From positions 1 through 32,701 of the forward strand of contig JAUYEI010000084.1 in assembly GCA_030691385.1 (NCBI GenBank): 32,701 nucleotides of DNA. The letters are read 5' to 3'. Within the stretch, counting starts at the first letter, position 1. Each line of letters starts with the position of its first letter. Position numbers and translations under genes: made by a program. Source of the DNA: Azonexus sp. GTDB lineage: Bacteria; Pseudomonadota; Gammaproteobacteria; Burkholderiales; Rhodocyclaceae. Below, in pieces: positions 1 to 7,661 of the stretch. A model generated the notes under the pieces. The model was given only the letters and a program-made list of their open reading frames with translations. It had not been told where the DNA came from and did no database searches.

Positions 1-127
1 TGGTGCGCCTGGGCGGGCGCCCGGCTTTGTCGCGCCTTCTTGCCGGCATGAGCCTGCTGCGGCGTCGCTTCGCGCCGGCCATCCCGCCCCGGCGCACCAT
101 CTGCCACGTCCAACTGAGGTTTCAAGG
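1..127 (+). mobile_element. MITE-like element, copy 1 (left part outside window)
   Basis: This is the right-hand part of a short non-coding element that recurs at 1417-1611 and, inverted, at 16372-16605. It shares the stretch reading GGCATGAGCCTGCTGCGGCG and the right end TCCAACTGAGGTTTCAAGG with those copies. The window edge cuts the left end. No transposase is present, so mobility is inferred from the repeated, collinear structure and the inverted terminal ends seen in the complete copies. Confidence 0.8.
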
Positions 128-274
128 TTCAATTACGCCAAAAGGCCTACTGGTCACGGTACAATTCCCGGCTCGCCAATCAACACTCTCAACCCGGCAA
201 GCAGCGAACGATTTTCTGGCAATTATTCGACAAATAGCTGTCCAACTCGTACCCGAGCATTTCTGTAGAGAACC

Positions 275-1243
275 ATGAACACAGTGCACCAACTGTCCCA
301 AGTACCGAGTACTACCGACACCCCCCCGGAAGGCACGCGTCGCATCATCGACGGCCTGGAGCGCGTTTTCTACGATGGTTACTGGATCAAGACCTACCCG
401 GTCCCGGCCGATACGCTGGAAGCCAAGAAAAAACTGATCGACGCCCTGACCCGGCGCCTGTTCAACCACACCGAACACGGCCTCAACATTCCCGGCACGC
501 GTCTCCACGAAGCACGCAGCACCTACCAAGCCGAAACCGATCCGGCGCGCAAACGCGTCAAGGGCGCCATGCTGGCCGGCGCGCTGTTCAACCGGGCGGC
601 CGATATTTTCCGCAAGCTGGTCGAACTGCAGGCTTGCGGCATTGAAATCCTGAGCGACAACCCGCTCATGCGCGAATGCGGCAAATGCCTGCTCGAGGCC
701 ATGGAACTGGGCCGCTGCGTCATGCACCGGAGCGGCGAAGAAGGCATCGACGAACTGTGGGGCGAACCCTTCCGCGCCTTCTCCATCCCGCTCGAAGACT
801 TTTACGAAAGCCGCTACATCAAGATCGGCCAGGTCCTGCGCGACATCGATCTGATTTCGAATGCGATGATCGACAATTTCAGCGGCATTCCGGCCTTCTC
901 CGACATCGAAGCACCAGTCCGCGACCTCGCCATCGCCGCCAAGATCAAGACCGAAACCCTGCGCACCGACAGCGACATATTCGATGTCTGGGCGCGCATG
1001 GTGACGGCGGGGGAACGCCTCGCCGACCTTACCCTGCTGACCGGGCCTGGCGTGTTCAGTGCCCCGTTCACCTACAATATGTCGGACGGCCTGCAACTGA
1101 TCCGCCAGGGTCGCGACCTCATTTTCTACATTTCCCGAGCCAGAACGGCCATGCCGAAAAGCACCCGGGAATATATCGAGCGCTGCAAGAACTACCTGGC
1201 CACCGGCCGGGCACCGCTCTTTCCGGCGCACTTTCCGGCTTAA
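275..1243 (+). CDS. Conserved-looking hypothetical protein, 322 aa
   Basis: I do not recognise this protein. It begins MNTVHQLSQVPS and has no signal peptide or membrane segment, so it is probably cytoplasmic. The sequence is rich in alternating charged and hydrophobic residues, suggesting a mostly helical fold. Two cysteines form a CGKC motif near residue 136. Codon use matches the flanking housekeeping genes, and the frame is open for the full length, which favours a real gene. A purine-rich stretch (AGAGA) precedes the ATG. It stands alone between two direct copies of the MITE-like element and converges on a ccmI-like fragment, the two stop codons overlapping. A function cannot be assigned from the sequence. 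Confidence 0.75.
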   Translation: MNTVHQLSQVPSTTDTPPEGTRRIIDGLERVFYDGYWIKTYPVPADTLEAKKKLIDALTRRLFNHTEHGLNIPGTRLHEARSTYQAETDPARKRVKGAMLAGALFNRAADIFRKLVELQACGIEILSDNPLMRECGKCLLEAMELGRCVMHRSGEEGIDELWGEPFRAFSIPLEDFYESRYIKIGQVLRDIDLISNAMIDNFSGIPAFSDIEAPVRDLAIAAKIKTETLRTDSDIFDVWARMVTAGERLADLTLLTGPGVFSAPFTYNMSDGLQLIRQGRDLIFYISRARTAMPKSTREYIERCKNYLATGRAPLFPAHFPA

Positions 1244-1416
1244 CGCAGGCGCCGGATCAACGCGCCGAGCTCGACAACCAGCGTCGTATTGCCCAGCCGG
1301 GCCTTGACCGGCGTAGCCAGAATATCGCCCTTGCCTGGTTCGGCGCTGCCGCTTCTCGAAATCCTGGCTGTCACGAGCACTTCAGAGAATTGCGAAATCG
1401 TCCGTCCCGGCATGAT
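1240..1416 (-). pseudogene. C-terminal remnant of cytochrome c biogenesis protein CcmI/CcmH-type
   Basis: Read on the minus strand, this stretch encodes about 58 residues starting MPGRTISQFSEVLVTARISR and continuing through SGSAEPGKGDI to the stop. This matches the conserved C-terminal tail of CcmI (the TPR-containing heme-lyase subunit also called the C-terminal part of CcmH), where a MxPgxtLSqFpqv motif is followed by ARiSkSG.A.p..GDl. The rest of the gene is missing. Homology stops within a codon or two of the end of the MITE-like element at 1417, and menE lies on the other side. It is therefore most likely a fragment left by an insertion or rearrangement. Identification is by motif only. 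Confidence 0.65.
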
Positions 1417-1611
1417 CCTTGAAACCTCAGTTGACCGCTTATCCAGCCTTGGCCAGCCGCATGAATACAGGCCTTTGCGCCTTCGATGCCATTCACCCGT
1501 TGGGTGACAGCGCGACGCGGCTGCTGGCACGTCTGGTCGGGCGTCCGGCTTGGTCGCTCCGGCCATCCCGCCCAGACGCACCATCAGCCGCGTCCAACCG
1601 AGGTTTCAAGG
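1417..1611 (+). mobile_element. MITE-like element, copy 2 (195 bp, internally deleted)
   Basis: The ends are CCTTGAAACCTCAGTTGACC on the left and the near-inverted GTCCAACCGAGGTTTCAAGG on the right, giving imperfect terminal inverted repeats of about 16-20 bp. It is collinear with the inverse complement of the copy at 16372-16605 but lacks about 39 bp in the right half. No clear target-site duplication flanks it. It has no credible ORF. Its left edge truncates a ccmI-like gene, and its right edge supplies sequence just upstream of menE. Confidence 0.85.
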
Positions 1612-1613
1612 TT

Positions 1614-1619
1614 TATAAT
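1614..1619 (+). promoter_or_regulatory. Possible -10 box (TATAAT) at the MITE edge upstream of menE
   Basis: A perfect TATAAT lies 2 bp after the right end of the MITE-like element and 9 bp before the menE start codon. No good -35 hexamer is seen at 16-18 bp. If used, the transcript would be almost leaderless. The same 11-mer TATAATCGAAC occurs upstream of the gst gene at 20247. Confidence 0.35.
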
Positions 1620-1628
1620 CGAACGCTT

Positions 1629-2894
1629 ATGGCAGCCCCCACCTCACTGGCTCAACATCTGCAGCAGGCCGCGGCCGAACGTCCGCATGCCACCGCATTG
1701 CGGGTTGCCGGCCACTGCCTGAGCTTTGCCGATCTGTTCGCCGACAGCGAAAAACTCGCCGGTCAGCTTGCCAGCCGCCGGGGGGCCATCATCGAAGCCG
1801 GCGACAGCCTGCACCTGGCGCGCCATGCCTGCGCCTGCAGTTTTCAGAATTGGCCGTTTTTTCCGGTTGACCGTGGGAATGCCTTCCCGGCGATCAAGCA
1901 GCCGCTGACCGACGTCGCCCTGATCATCGCGACCAGCGGCAGCGCGGGGAAGCCGCGCGCCGTGCTACTCGGCAACGCCCAGCTCGACGCCGCGGCCGCC
2001 AACTCGAACGAACGCCTGCCGCTGCACCCCGGCGATCTGTGGCTGAACTGCCTGCCGCTCTACCACATCGGCGGCCAGTCCATTTTGTGGCGCTGCGCCC
2101 GGGCTGGCGCGACCGTGCTGCTCCATGACGGTTTCGCCGCCGAGCAGGTTGCCACCGACCTCGCCACCCAAGCAGCCACCCACATTTCGCTGGTCCCGGC
2201 CATGCTCGCCCGGCTCCTCGACCTTGGCGCCAAACCGCCGGCCAGCCTGCGCGTTGCGCTGATCGGCGGGGCCGCGCTCTCGCAGACGCTCCACGACCGG
2301 GCCGTCGCCGCCGGCTGGCCGCTCTACCCGAGCTACGGCATGAGCGAAACGGCAGCCCAGTTCGCCACCTTCGACCCAGCCGAGGGCGCCTGGCACCAAG
2401 GCCTGGTCGGCCGGCCCATGCCCGGCCACAACATCCGCCTCGGCGCCGACGGCCACCTCCAGGTGCGCGGCCCGCAGGTCATGCGCGGCTATCTCGACGG
2501 CAGCGGCATCGACGCCGACGGCTGGCTGACCACCGGCGACCTCGGCCGGATCGACGCCGCCGGCCGCCTGACCATCCTCGGCCGGGCCGACGACATGCTG
2601 ATCAGCGGCGGCCGCAATGTGCATCCGCAGGAAATCGAATCCTGCCTCGCCGCCTGCCCCGGTGTGCTTGATGTCGCCGTCACCGGCCAGCCCGACCCGG
2701 TGTGGGGCGACCTCATCGTCGCCCTCGTCGTCGGCCCCGTCGCGCCGGCCGACCTGCTCGCCCACGCCCGCCGCCATCTGCCATCGGCCGCCTTGCCGCG
2801 AAAAATCCACACCGTCGAGTGCCTGCCGCGCAATGCCACCGGCAAGCTTGAACGCGCCGCGCTACGCCGCCTCGCGGTGGAGGCAGGGCAATGA
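1629..2894 (+). CDS. menE: o-Succinylbenzoate-CoA ligase (MenE), ANL superfamily
   Basis: It activates o-succinylbenzoate with ATP and forms the CoA thioester in menaquinone synthesis. ANL motifs are in order: the P-loop TSGSAGKP near residues 102-109, YGMSETAA near 236, TGD near 302, the hinge GRADDMLISGGRN and the C-terminal catalytic-lysine motif NATGKLER near 402-409. At 421 aa it is slightly shorter than E. coli MenE. The ATG at 1629 is preferred because the upstream frame is only MITE sequence. It overlaps the next gene (isochorismate synthase) by ATGA, which supports the menaquinone role over other acyl-CoA ligases. The short region before the P-loop (FFPVDRGNAFP, about 77-87) is encoded by the dispersed GGTTGACCGT repeat. 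Confidence 0.85.
   Translation: MAAPTSLAQHLQQAAAERPHATALRVAGHCLSFADLFADSEKLAGQLASRRGAIIEAGDSLHLARHACACSFQNWPFFPVDRGNAFPAIKQPLTDVALIIATSGSAGKPRAVLLGNAQLDAAAANSNERLPLHPGDLWLNCLPLYHIGGQSILWRCARAGATVLLHDGFAAEQVATDLATQAATHISLVPAMLARLLDLGAKPPASLRVALIGGAALSQTLHDRAVAAGWPLYPSYGMSETAAQFATFDPAEGAWHQGLVGRPMPGHNIRLGADGHLQVRGPQVMRGYLDGSGIDADGWLTTGDLGRIDAAGRLTILGRADDMLISGGRNVHPQEIESCLAACPGVLDVAVTGQPDPVWGDLIVALVVGPVAPADLLAHARRHLPSAALPRKIHTVECLPRNATGKLERAALRRLAVEAGQ
1857..1881 (+). repeat. Dispersed GGTTGACCGT repeat inside menE
   Basis: The stretch contains TTTTTTCCGGTTGACCGT followed by GGGAATG, identical over its core to intergenic copies at 6461 and 16656. It is read in frame as FFPVDRGN within MenE. Confidence 0.75.
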
Positions 2895-4231
2895 TCCACG
2901 CCCTGCGCCGCTGCCTGAGCGCCCCGGCAACGCTAGCCCGGCTCGAAGCGCTGGCTGTCGGCGCCCCCGCCTCGGCCCCGGTCAGCCTGCGTGTTTCGCT
3001 CGGCCGCGGCACGACCGACTGGCTGCCGCTGCTGCCGGCCGACGCCCCGTACTGGTATCGCGCCCGCCCCGATCACCACGAATATCGTCTCGCCATCGGC
3101 CACGCCCTGCATGTCAGCAGCGCCGGCCCCAACCGTCTGGCCGCGCTGGACAACGCCTTCGCCGGTTTCTGCCGCGACTGGCGGCGCAACGGGCCGGCCT
3201 TCGCCTTCGCCGGTTTTGCCTTCGACGCCGGCAACAACGCGCCACTGCCCAACGCCCTGCTCGCCATCCCGACCATCCTGCTCGAATCGCTCGCCGGCGA
3301 ATGCTCGGTCACACTGAGCGTACCGGCCGGCCGCCTCGCCCAGGCCGCGGCCGAATGGCCGCACTGGCTGGCCGCACCGGCCATCGCCAGCGCCCCACCA
3401 CAGCACCCCGGCCGCCCCGAAACGCTGGCCGAGCGGGCCTGGATAGCCCGCGTCAACGCCGCGCTGCGCGACATCGAGGCCGGCCGGGTGGACAAGATCG
3501 TCCTCGCCCGCAGCCGGAAAATCGAGGCCGATGCACCGTTTTCGGCCGCCACCGTGCTCAGCCAACTGCTTGCCCAGCAACCATCGAGCCTGGTCTACGC
3601 CTACGGCAACAGCCTGCACAGCTTTGTCGGTGCCACGCCGGAACGCTTGGTCCGCCTCGCCGGCACACGTGTCGATGCCGACGCGCTGGCCGGCACATCC
3701 TGGCCTGGCTCGCTGGCCCTGTCCGAAACCAAGAACCGGCGCGAACAGGCACTGGTCGTTCAGGCGATCTGTGCGGCACTCGCGCCATTCTGCGAGAAAC
3801 CCCCGCTCGCCGAGCCGGCGCGGGAACATGCGGCCGGCCAACTGCTCCATCTGCGCAGCCGGGTGGCCGCCATCGTCCGGCCGGGGACGACGCTGTTCGA
3901 ACTGGTTCGCGCCCTGCATCCAACGCCGGCCATCGGCGGCTTTCCGGTCGCCGCGGCACTGGCCTGGCTGGCCGAACACCACGAGCAGCGCAGCGGCTGG
4001 TACAGCGGCGGCATCGGCCTGCTGACGCCGGACGGCGACGGCGAGTTTTCGGTCGCCCTGCGCTCGGCCCTGCTCGCCGGCAATACGGCCGAATTGCAGG
4101 CCGGCGCCGGCATTGTCACCGGCTCCGACGCGCAGCATGAACTGGCTGAAACCACCGCCAAACTGGGTACCGTACTCGCCGCGCTGATCCCGCCGCTCAC
4201 GCCGGAATCCGGCGACAGTCTCCGCGCCTGA
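2891..4231 (+). CDS. menF: Isochorismate synthase (MenF-type), chorismate-utilising family
   Basis: It converts chorismate to isochorismate, the first committed step of menaquinone synthesis. The C-terminal chorismate-binding domain is clear: DKIVLAR near residue 201 carries the general-base lysine, FVGATPERL follows, HPTPAIGGFP lies near 342-351, and GAGIVTGSD with a downstream ELAETTAKL forms the magnesium-binding end. The N-terminal part is variable, as is usual for the family. Length (446 aa) is normal. The start ATG overlaps the menE stop by 4 bp, indicating translational coupling. A siderophore-type or salicylate-type isochorismate synthase would be the alternative, but adjacency to menE favours MenF. 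The other men genes are not in the window. Confidence 0.87.
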   Translation: MIHALRRCLSAPATLARLEALAVGAPASAPVSLRVSLGRGTTDWLPLLPADAPYWYRARPDHHEYRLAIGHALHVSSAGPNRLAALDNAFAGFCRDWRRNGPAFAFAGFAFDAGNNAPLPNALLAIPTILLESLAGECSVTLSVPAGRLAQAAAEWPHWLAAPAIASAPPQHPGRPETLAERAWIARVNAALRDIEAGRVDKIVLARSRKIEADAPFSAATVLSQLLAQQPSSLVYAYGNSLHSFVGATPERLVRLAGTRVDADALAGTSWPGSLALSETKNRREQALVVQAICAALAPFCEKPPLAEPAREHAAGQLLHLRSRVAAIVRPGTTLFELVRALHPTPAIGGFPVAAALAWLAEHHEQRSGWYSGGIGLLTPDGDGEFSVALRSALLAGNTAELQAGAGIVTGSDAQHELAETTAKLGTVLAALIPPLTPESGDSLRA

Positions 4232-4265
4232 GAATTTGGCGAAAATTTACGTTTCACGCAGTAAA

Positions 4266-4284
4266 CCCGGTTGACCGTAGCAAT
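4266..4284 (+). repeat. Dispersed GGTTGACCGT repeat upstream of ppk
   Basis: CCCGGTTGACCGTAGCAAT lies between menF and ppk. The 11-bp core CGGTTGACCGT is exact, but the T-rich stretch and hairpin that accompany it elsewhere are missing or diverged. Confidence 0.6.
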
Positions 4285-4343
4285 CAACGACAGAACGTCA
4301 TCTCCCTGCAATTTTTATGCAACAAAATGATGGGCTTAAAGCC

Positions 4344-4366
4344 TATACTTCAGAAAAAACATGGAG
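4344..4366 (+). promoter_or_regulatory. Possible -10 box and Shine-Dalgarno for ppk
   Basis: TATACT at 4344-4349 could be a -10 element; no convincing -35 is present. GGAG at 4363-4366 sits 8 bp before the ATG at 4375 and decides that start over the in-frame ATG at 4327, which lies upstream of the promoter-like sequence. Confidence 0.4.
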
Positions 4367-4374
4367 ATGACGCG

Positions 4375-6456
4375 ATGACCCATCCGCTGCCAAAACCCCG
4401 CTTCCCGACCGAAAATTACCTCAACCGCGAACTCGGCTTGCTCGCCTTCAACCGGCGCGTTCTGGCCCAGGCCGAAGACGAGCGCATGCCGCTGCTCGAA
4501 CGCCTGCGCTTCCTGTGCATCGTCTCGAGCAACCTCGACGAATTCTTCGAAATCCGCATGGCCGGGCTCAAGGAGCAGGTCAAGGCGCACGCCACCGTGG
4601 TCACCACCGACGGCAAGACAGCGCAGGAAGCCTACCGGCTGGTCTCGGCCGAGGCGCACGCCATCGTCAACGAACAGTATCAGCACCTCAATGACATCAC
4701 CCTGCCGGCGCTGGCCAACGAGGGCATCCGCTTCCTGCGCCGCTCGACGTGGAACGAGGCGCAGCGCGAGTGGATCCGCAATTATTTCATCCACGAAATG
4801 GTGCCGGTACTGACGCCGATCGGGCTCGACCCGTCGCACCCCTTCCCGAAAGTGCTGAACAAGAGTTTGAACTTTGCCATCGAACTCGAAGGCAAGGATG
4901 CCTTCGGGCGCAGTTCCAACGCCGCCATCGTCCAGGCGCCGCGCGTCCTGCCGCGCGTCATCCAGTTGCCGGAAGAACTGGCCGGCTGCGCCTACGGCTT
5001 CGTTTTCCTGTCGTCGATCCTGCATGAATTCGTCGGCGAACTGTTCACCGGCATGACCGTGCTCGGCTGCTACCAGTTCCGCGCCACGCGCAATTCCGAC
5101 CTTTTCGTCGACGAGGAAGAAGTCACCAACCTGCGCACCAAGCTGCAGGGCGAGTTGCCCCAGCGCCATTTCGGCAACGCCGTGCGTCTCGAAGTCGCCA
5201 ACAATTGTTCGGAGGCGATGACCGAATTCCTGCTCGCCCAGTTTGCCCTCAAGCCGACCGATCTTTACCGCGTCAATGGTCCGGTCAATCTCGTCCGCCT
5301 CATGCAGGTGCCGGACTGGGTCGATCGCCCCGACATGAAATTCCGCCCCTTCGTGCCCGGCCTGCCCAAGGCCGTCGGCAAGGGCGTCAATATTTTCGAC
5401 AGCATCCGCAAGACCGACGTGCTGCTCCACCACCCCTACCAGTCTTTCGCGCCGGTCATCGAGTTTCTGAGTCAGGCGGCGACCGACCCGGCCGTGGTCG
5501 CCATCAAGATGACGGTCTATCGCACCGGCACCGACTCGGTGCTCATGGAGTCGCTGATCCGCGCCGCCCAGAACGGCAAGGAAGTCACCGTCGTCGTCGA
5601 ACTCATGGCGCGCTTCGACGAGGAAGCCAACATCAGCTGGGCGACCAAGCTCGAAGACGTCGGCGCCCACGTGGTTTATGGCGTCGTCGGCTACAAGACG
5701 CACGCCAAGGCCCTGCTCATCGTGCGCCGCGAAGAAGGCGGCCTCAAGCGCTACGCCCACCTCGGCACCGGCAACTACCACCCGCGCACCGCCCGCCTTT
5801 ATTCCGACTTCGGCCTGATGACGGCCAACGACGAAGTCACCCGCGACGTCAGCGAAGTCTTCAAGCAACTGACCGGGCTGGGTCAGGCGCGCACGCTCAA
5901 GCACCTGTGGCAGGCGCCTTTCACGCTGCACGCCAATGTCGTCGCCGGCATTCTTGCCGAGGCAGAAACCGCCAGGGCCGGCGGCAAGAGCCGCATCGTC
6001 GCCAAGATGAATTCGCTGCTCGAACCGGAAGTCATCGACGCGCTCTACCAGGCCTCGCAGGCCGGCGTCGATATCGACCTCATCATCCGTGGCGTCTGCG
6101 CCCTGCGCCCCGGCGTCCCGGGGCTGTCGGAAAACATCCGCGTCCGCTCCATCATCGGCCGCTTCCTCGAACACCACCGGATCTTCTACTTCCTGGCCGG
6201 CGGCAAGGAAACCGTCTACCTCTCCAGCGCCGACTGGATGGAGCGTAATTTCTTCAAACGCATCGAACTCGCCTTCCCCATCCTCGACCCCAAGCTCAAA
6301 AAGCGCGTCATCACCGAAGGCCTCAAGTTCTACCTGGCCGACAACCAGCAAGGCTGGGACATGAACGGCCAGGGCGCCTACCAGCGCCGTCGCTCGTCGC
6401 GCAGCAAGCCGCACAACGCCCAGGGCGAACTGATGGTGACGCTGGGCACCAGCTAA
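4375..6456 (+). CDS. ppk1: Polyphosphate kinase 1
   Basis: PPK1 reversibly polymerises the gamma phosphate of ATP into inorganic polyphosphate, usually at the inner membrane. The protein (693 aa, close to E. coli 688) starts with the N domain (NRELGLLAFNRRVL, SSNLDEFFEIRMAGL), followed by the head domain and two phospholipase-D-like catalytic domains. The autophosphorylated histidine lies in YKTHAKALLIV near residue 443 and the second catalytic histidine in LEHHRIFYF near 600. The late motif SADWMERNFFKRIE is also intact. It is followed by a terminator-bearing repeat, so it appears to be a single-gene unit. No convincing PhoB box was seen upstream. Confidence 0.97.
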   Translation: MTHPLPKPRFPTENYLNRELGLLAFNRRVLAQAEDERMPLLERLRFLCIVSSNLDEFFEIRMAGLKEQVKAHATVVTTDGKTAQEAYRLVSAEAHAIVNEQYQHLNDITLPALANEGIRFLRRSTWNEAQREWIRNYFIHEMVPVLTPIGLDPSHPFPKVLNKSLNFAIELEGKDAFGRSSNAAIVQAPRVLPRVIQLPEELAGCAYGFVFLSSILHEFVGELFTGMTVLGCYQFRATRNSDLFVDEEEVTNLRTKLQGELPQRHFGNAVRLEVANNCSEAMTEFLLAQFALKPTDLYRVNGPVNLVRLMQVPDWVDRPDMKFRPFVPGLPKAVGKGVNIFDSIRKTDVLLHHPYQSFAPVIEFLSQAATDPAVVAIKMTVYRTGTDSVLMESLIRAAQNGKEVTVVVELMARFDEEANISWATKLEDVGAHVVYGVVGYKTHAKALLIVRREEGGLKRYAHLGTGNYHPRTARLYSDFGLMTANDEVTRDVSEVFKQLTGLGQARTLKHLWQAPFTLHANVVAGILAEAETARAGGKSRIVAKMNSLLEPEVIDALYQASQAGVDIDLIIRGVCALRPGVPGLSENIRVRSIIGRFLEHHRIFYFLAGGKETVYLSSADWMERNFFKRIELAFPILDPKLKKRVITEGLKFYLADNQQGWDMNGQGAYQRRRSSRSKPHNAQGELMVTLGTS

Positions 6457-6460
6457 AAAC

Positions 6461-6487
6461 CATTCCGACGGTCAACCGGAAAAAAGG
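6461..6487 (-). repeat. Dispersed GGTTGACCGT repeat, 3' of ppk
   Basis: CATTCCGACGGTCAACCGG plus an A-run starts 5 bp after the ppk stop. It continues into GGCGAAAAATGAAATGCGGC, which forms the left arm of the terminator hairpin. This is one of the best preserved copies. Confidence 0.85.
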
Positions 6488-6497
6488 GCGAAAAATG

Positions 6498-6525
6498 AAA
6501 TGCGGCTTGCGGGCCGCATTTTTGT
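6498..6525. terminator. Bidirectional intrinsic terminator between ppk and the attH-like gene
   Basis: A 9-bp perfect stem, AAATGCGGC and GCCGCATTT, with a 6-base loop is followed by T-rich sequence on the plus strand (TTTTTGTTG). On the minus strand the arm is followed by TTTCATTTTTCGCC. It can end both converging units, and its left arm is part of the dispersed repeat. Confidence 0.8.
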
Positions 6526-6536
6526 TGTGCGAGACC

Positions 6537-6557
6537 ACGTCCAACTGAGGTTTCAAG
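6537..6557 (+). repeat. Solo right end of the MITE-like element
   Basis: CGTCCAACTGAGGTTTCAAG matches the right terminus of the copies at 1-127 and 1417-1611. It ends directly against the stop codon of the minus-strand gene at 6558. The rest of the element is missing. Confidence 0.7.
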
Positions 6558-7661
6558 TCAAATGCTGATTTTCTCGCCATACCCGGTCATCTCCAGATAG
6601 CCGTATCCGACGTTCCGGCCGTCTTCCGCGACGCGTACCGCGCCTTCCCAATAGACGGCACCGGTCGAGGCACGGCTGTCGAGTTCCTGATCGTCGATCA
6701 GCGGTCGCAACAGCAGGATCCGCCGGCCTATGCGGACCCGCCATTCGACCGGATAGACAATGCCGGTACGCCCGGAGCGCCAGTGGCGCAAGGGCTCGAA
6801 AGCGACATCCGCCGGCGCCAGCACTTGCGCCTGGCCACCGGCCGGCCGGAAGGTCGCCGCCGACCACAGCGGCGACCCATCCCGGTGGCGCAGACGAAAG
6901 GCCATCAGCGCACCGCCATCGTCAAGATTGACCCCGAGCCAGTCCCAGCCCTGCGCCGCCTCCGGCAGTAGCTGGCTGGACCACTCGTGATCCAGCCAGG
7001 CACGGCCGGTCACCGGATGGGGCCGACCGGCGAGCGTCACCGTGCCGCTCGCCGCCAGTTGCGGACGGCTGTAGTAATAGCTGGCATGGCGCGGGTCGGG
7101 GGCCTTGACGCTATACCCCGAGCGGCCGTGGAGCAGCGGCGGCGCGGCGGCGACGAGATCGAGCGCGTAGGCGAAATCCGCGGCCTTGGCCTCGATGCGA
7201 TAGTGCTCGCCGTGCTGCGCGAAACGCCAGTCGCCGATCCATAGACCGGTTTGCCCGGTGGCAAAGCCGGCGCGGCCAAAACCGGTGCGTGCGGCGCGCT
7301 GGTCGTGATGCAGGCGCCCCCATTGCGGGTCGGCGATCGCGGCATGGGCGAGCACTAGCTGGCGCGGCGCGAAGGCACTCGGGTTGTCCTCGGCGAGGCC
7401 GGTGCGCAGGCGGAAGAAAGTGCTCTGAAAACCCAGCGGCCTGCCGTCCGCCAGACTCAGCCAGCCGGTGGCATACCACCACTCGATGCGAAAATCCGGA
7501 TGCGCGCCGTGATCGCGCGGAAAAACCAGTTTGTAACCGGGGACAACGGCAGCGAAATCCTCTGCCGCACCGCGCTGCGGGCCGGCCCATACGGCCATGG
7601 CGCGCCATGCCGGCAGGCTGGCCAGGGCAAGGAGCAAGGCGCGGCGTCGGGACATGATCAC
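6558..7661 (-). CDS. Secreted lipocalin-like / AttH-family protein (DUF2006-type, carotenoid 1,2-hydratase-like fold)
   Basis: The N terminus (SRRRALLLALASLPAWRAMA) looks like a Tat or Sec signal, so the product is probably periplasmic or lipid-facing. The mature part has the AttH/CrtC-like motifs EWWYATGWL near residue 60, STFFRLR, YYYSRPQL, GRAWLDHEWSSQ and GWDWLGVNLDDG. In related operons this protein accompanies an FtsX-type ABC exporter (AttEFGH-like). Its ligand is unknown, and the annotation predicted hydrolase is not supported by visible catalytic residues. The start at 7661 overlaps the upstream permease stop by ATGA, showing coupling; an alternative ATG is 6 bp downstream. Length (367 aa) is typical. 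Confidence 0.8.
   Translation of the reverse strand: MIMSRRRALLLALASLPAWRAMAVWAGPQRGAAEDFAAVVPGYKLVFPRDHGAHPDFRIEWWYATGWLSLADGRPLGFQSTFFRLRTGLAEDNPSAFAPRQLVLAHAAIADPQWGRLHHDQRAARTGFGRAGFATGQTGLWIGDWRFAQHGEHYRIEAKAADFAYALDLVAAAPPLLHGRSGYSVKAPDPRHASYYYSRPQLAASGTVTLAGRPHPVTGRAWLDHEWSSQLLPEAAQGWDWLGVNLDDGGALMAFRLRHRDGSPLWSAATFRPAGGQAQVLAPADVAFEPLRHWRSGRTGIVYPVEWRVRIGRRILLLRPLIDDQELDSRASTGAVYWEGAVRVAEDGRNVGYGYLEMTGYGEKISI

Noticed and set aside
122-1231. 369-codon minus-strand frame opposite the unknown 322-aa gene
   Set aside because: Composition (many Arg, Gly, Ala, Val, Phe) is typical of an antisense shadow. The plus frame has better codon use and a sensible start, although neither has a known homologue, so this rejection is less certain.
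1419-1628. N-terminal extension of MenE through the MITE-like element
   Set aside because: These 70 codons translate repeat sequence; homology to MenE begins after the ATG at 1629.
4280-4330. PhoB box upstream of ppk
   Set aside because: GTCAT-like words occur, but no pair with the 11-bp spacing of the Pho box.
4336-6414. Long open frame antisense to ppk
   Set aside because: Its protein is low-complexity, rich in Asp, Val, Gly and Arg as expected from the mirror of a GC-rich gene. PPK motifs on the other strand are complete.
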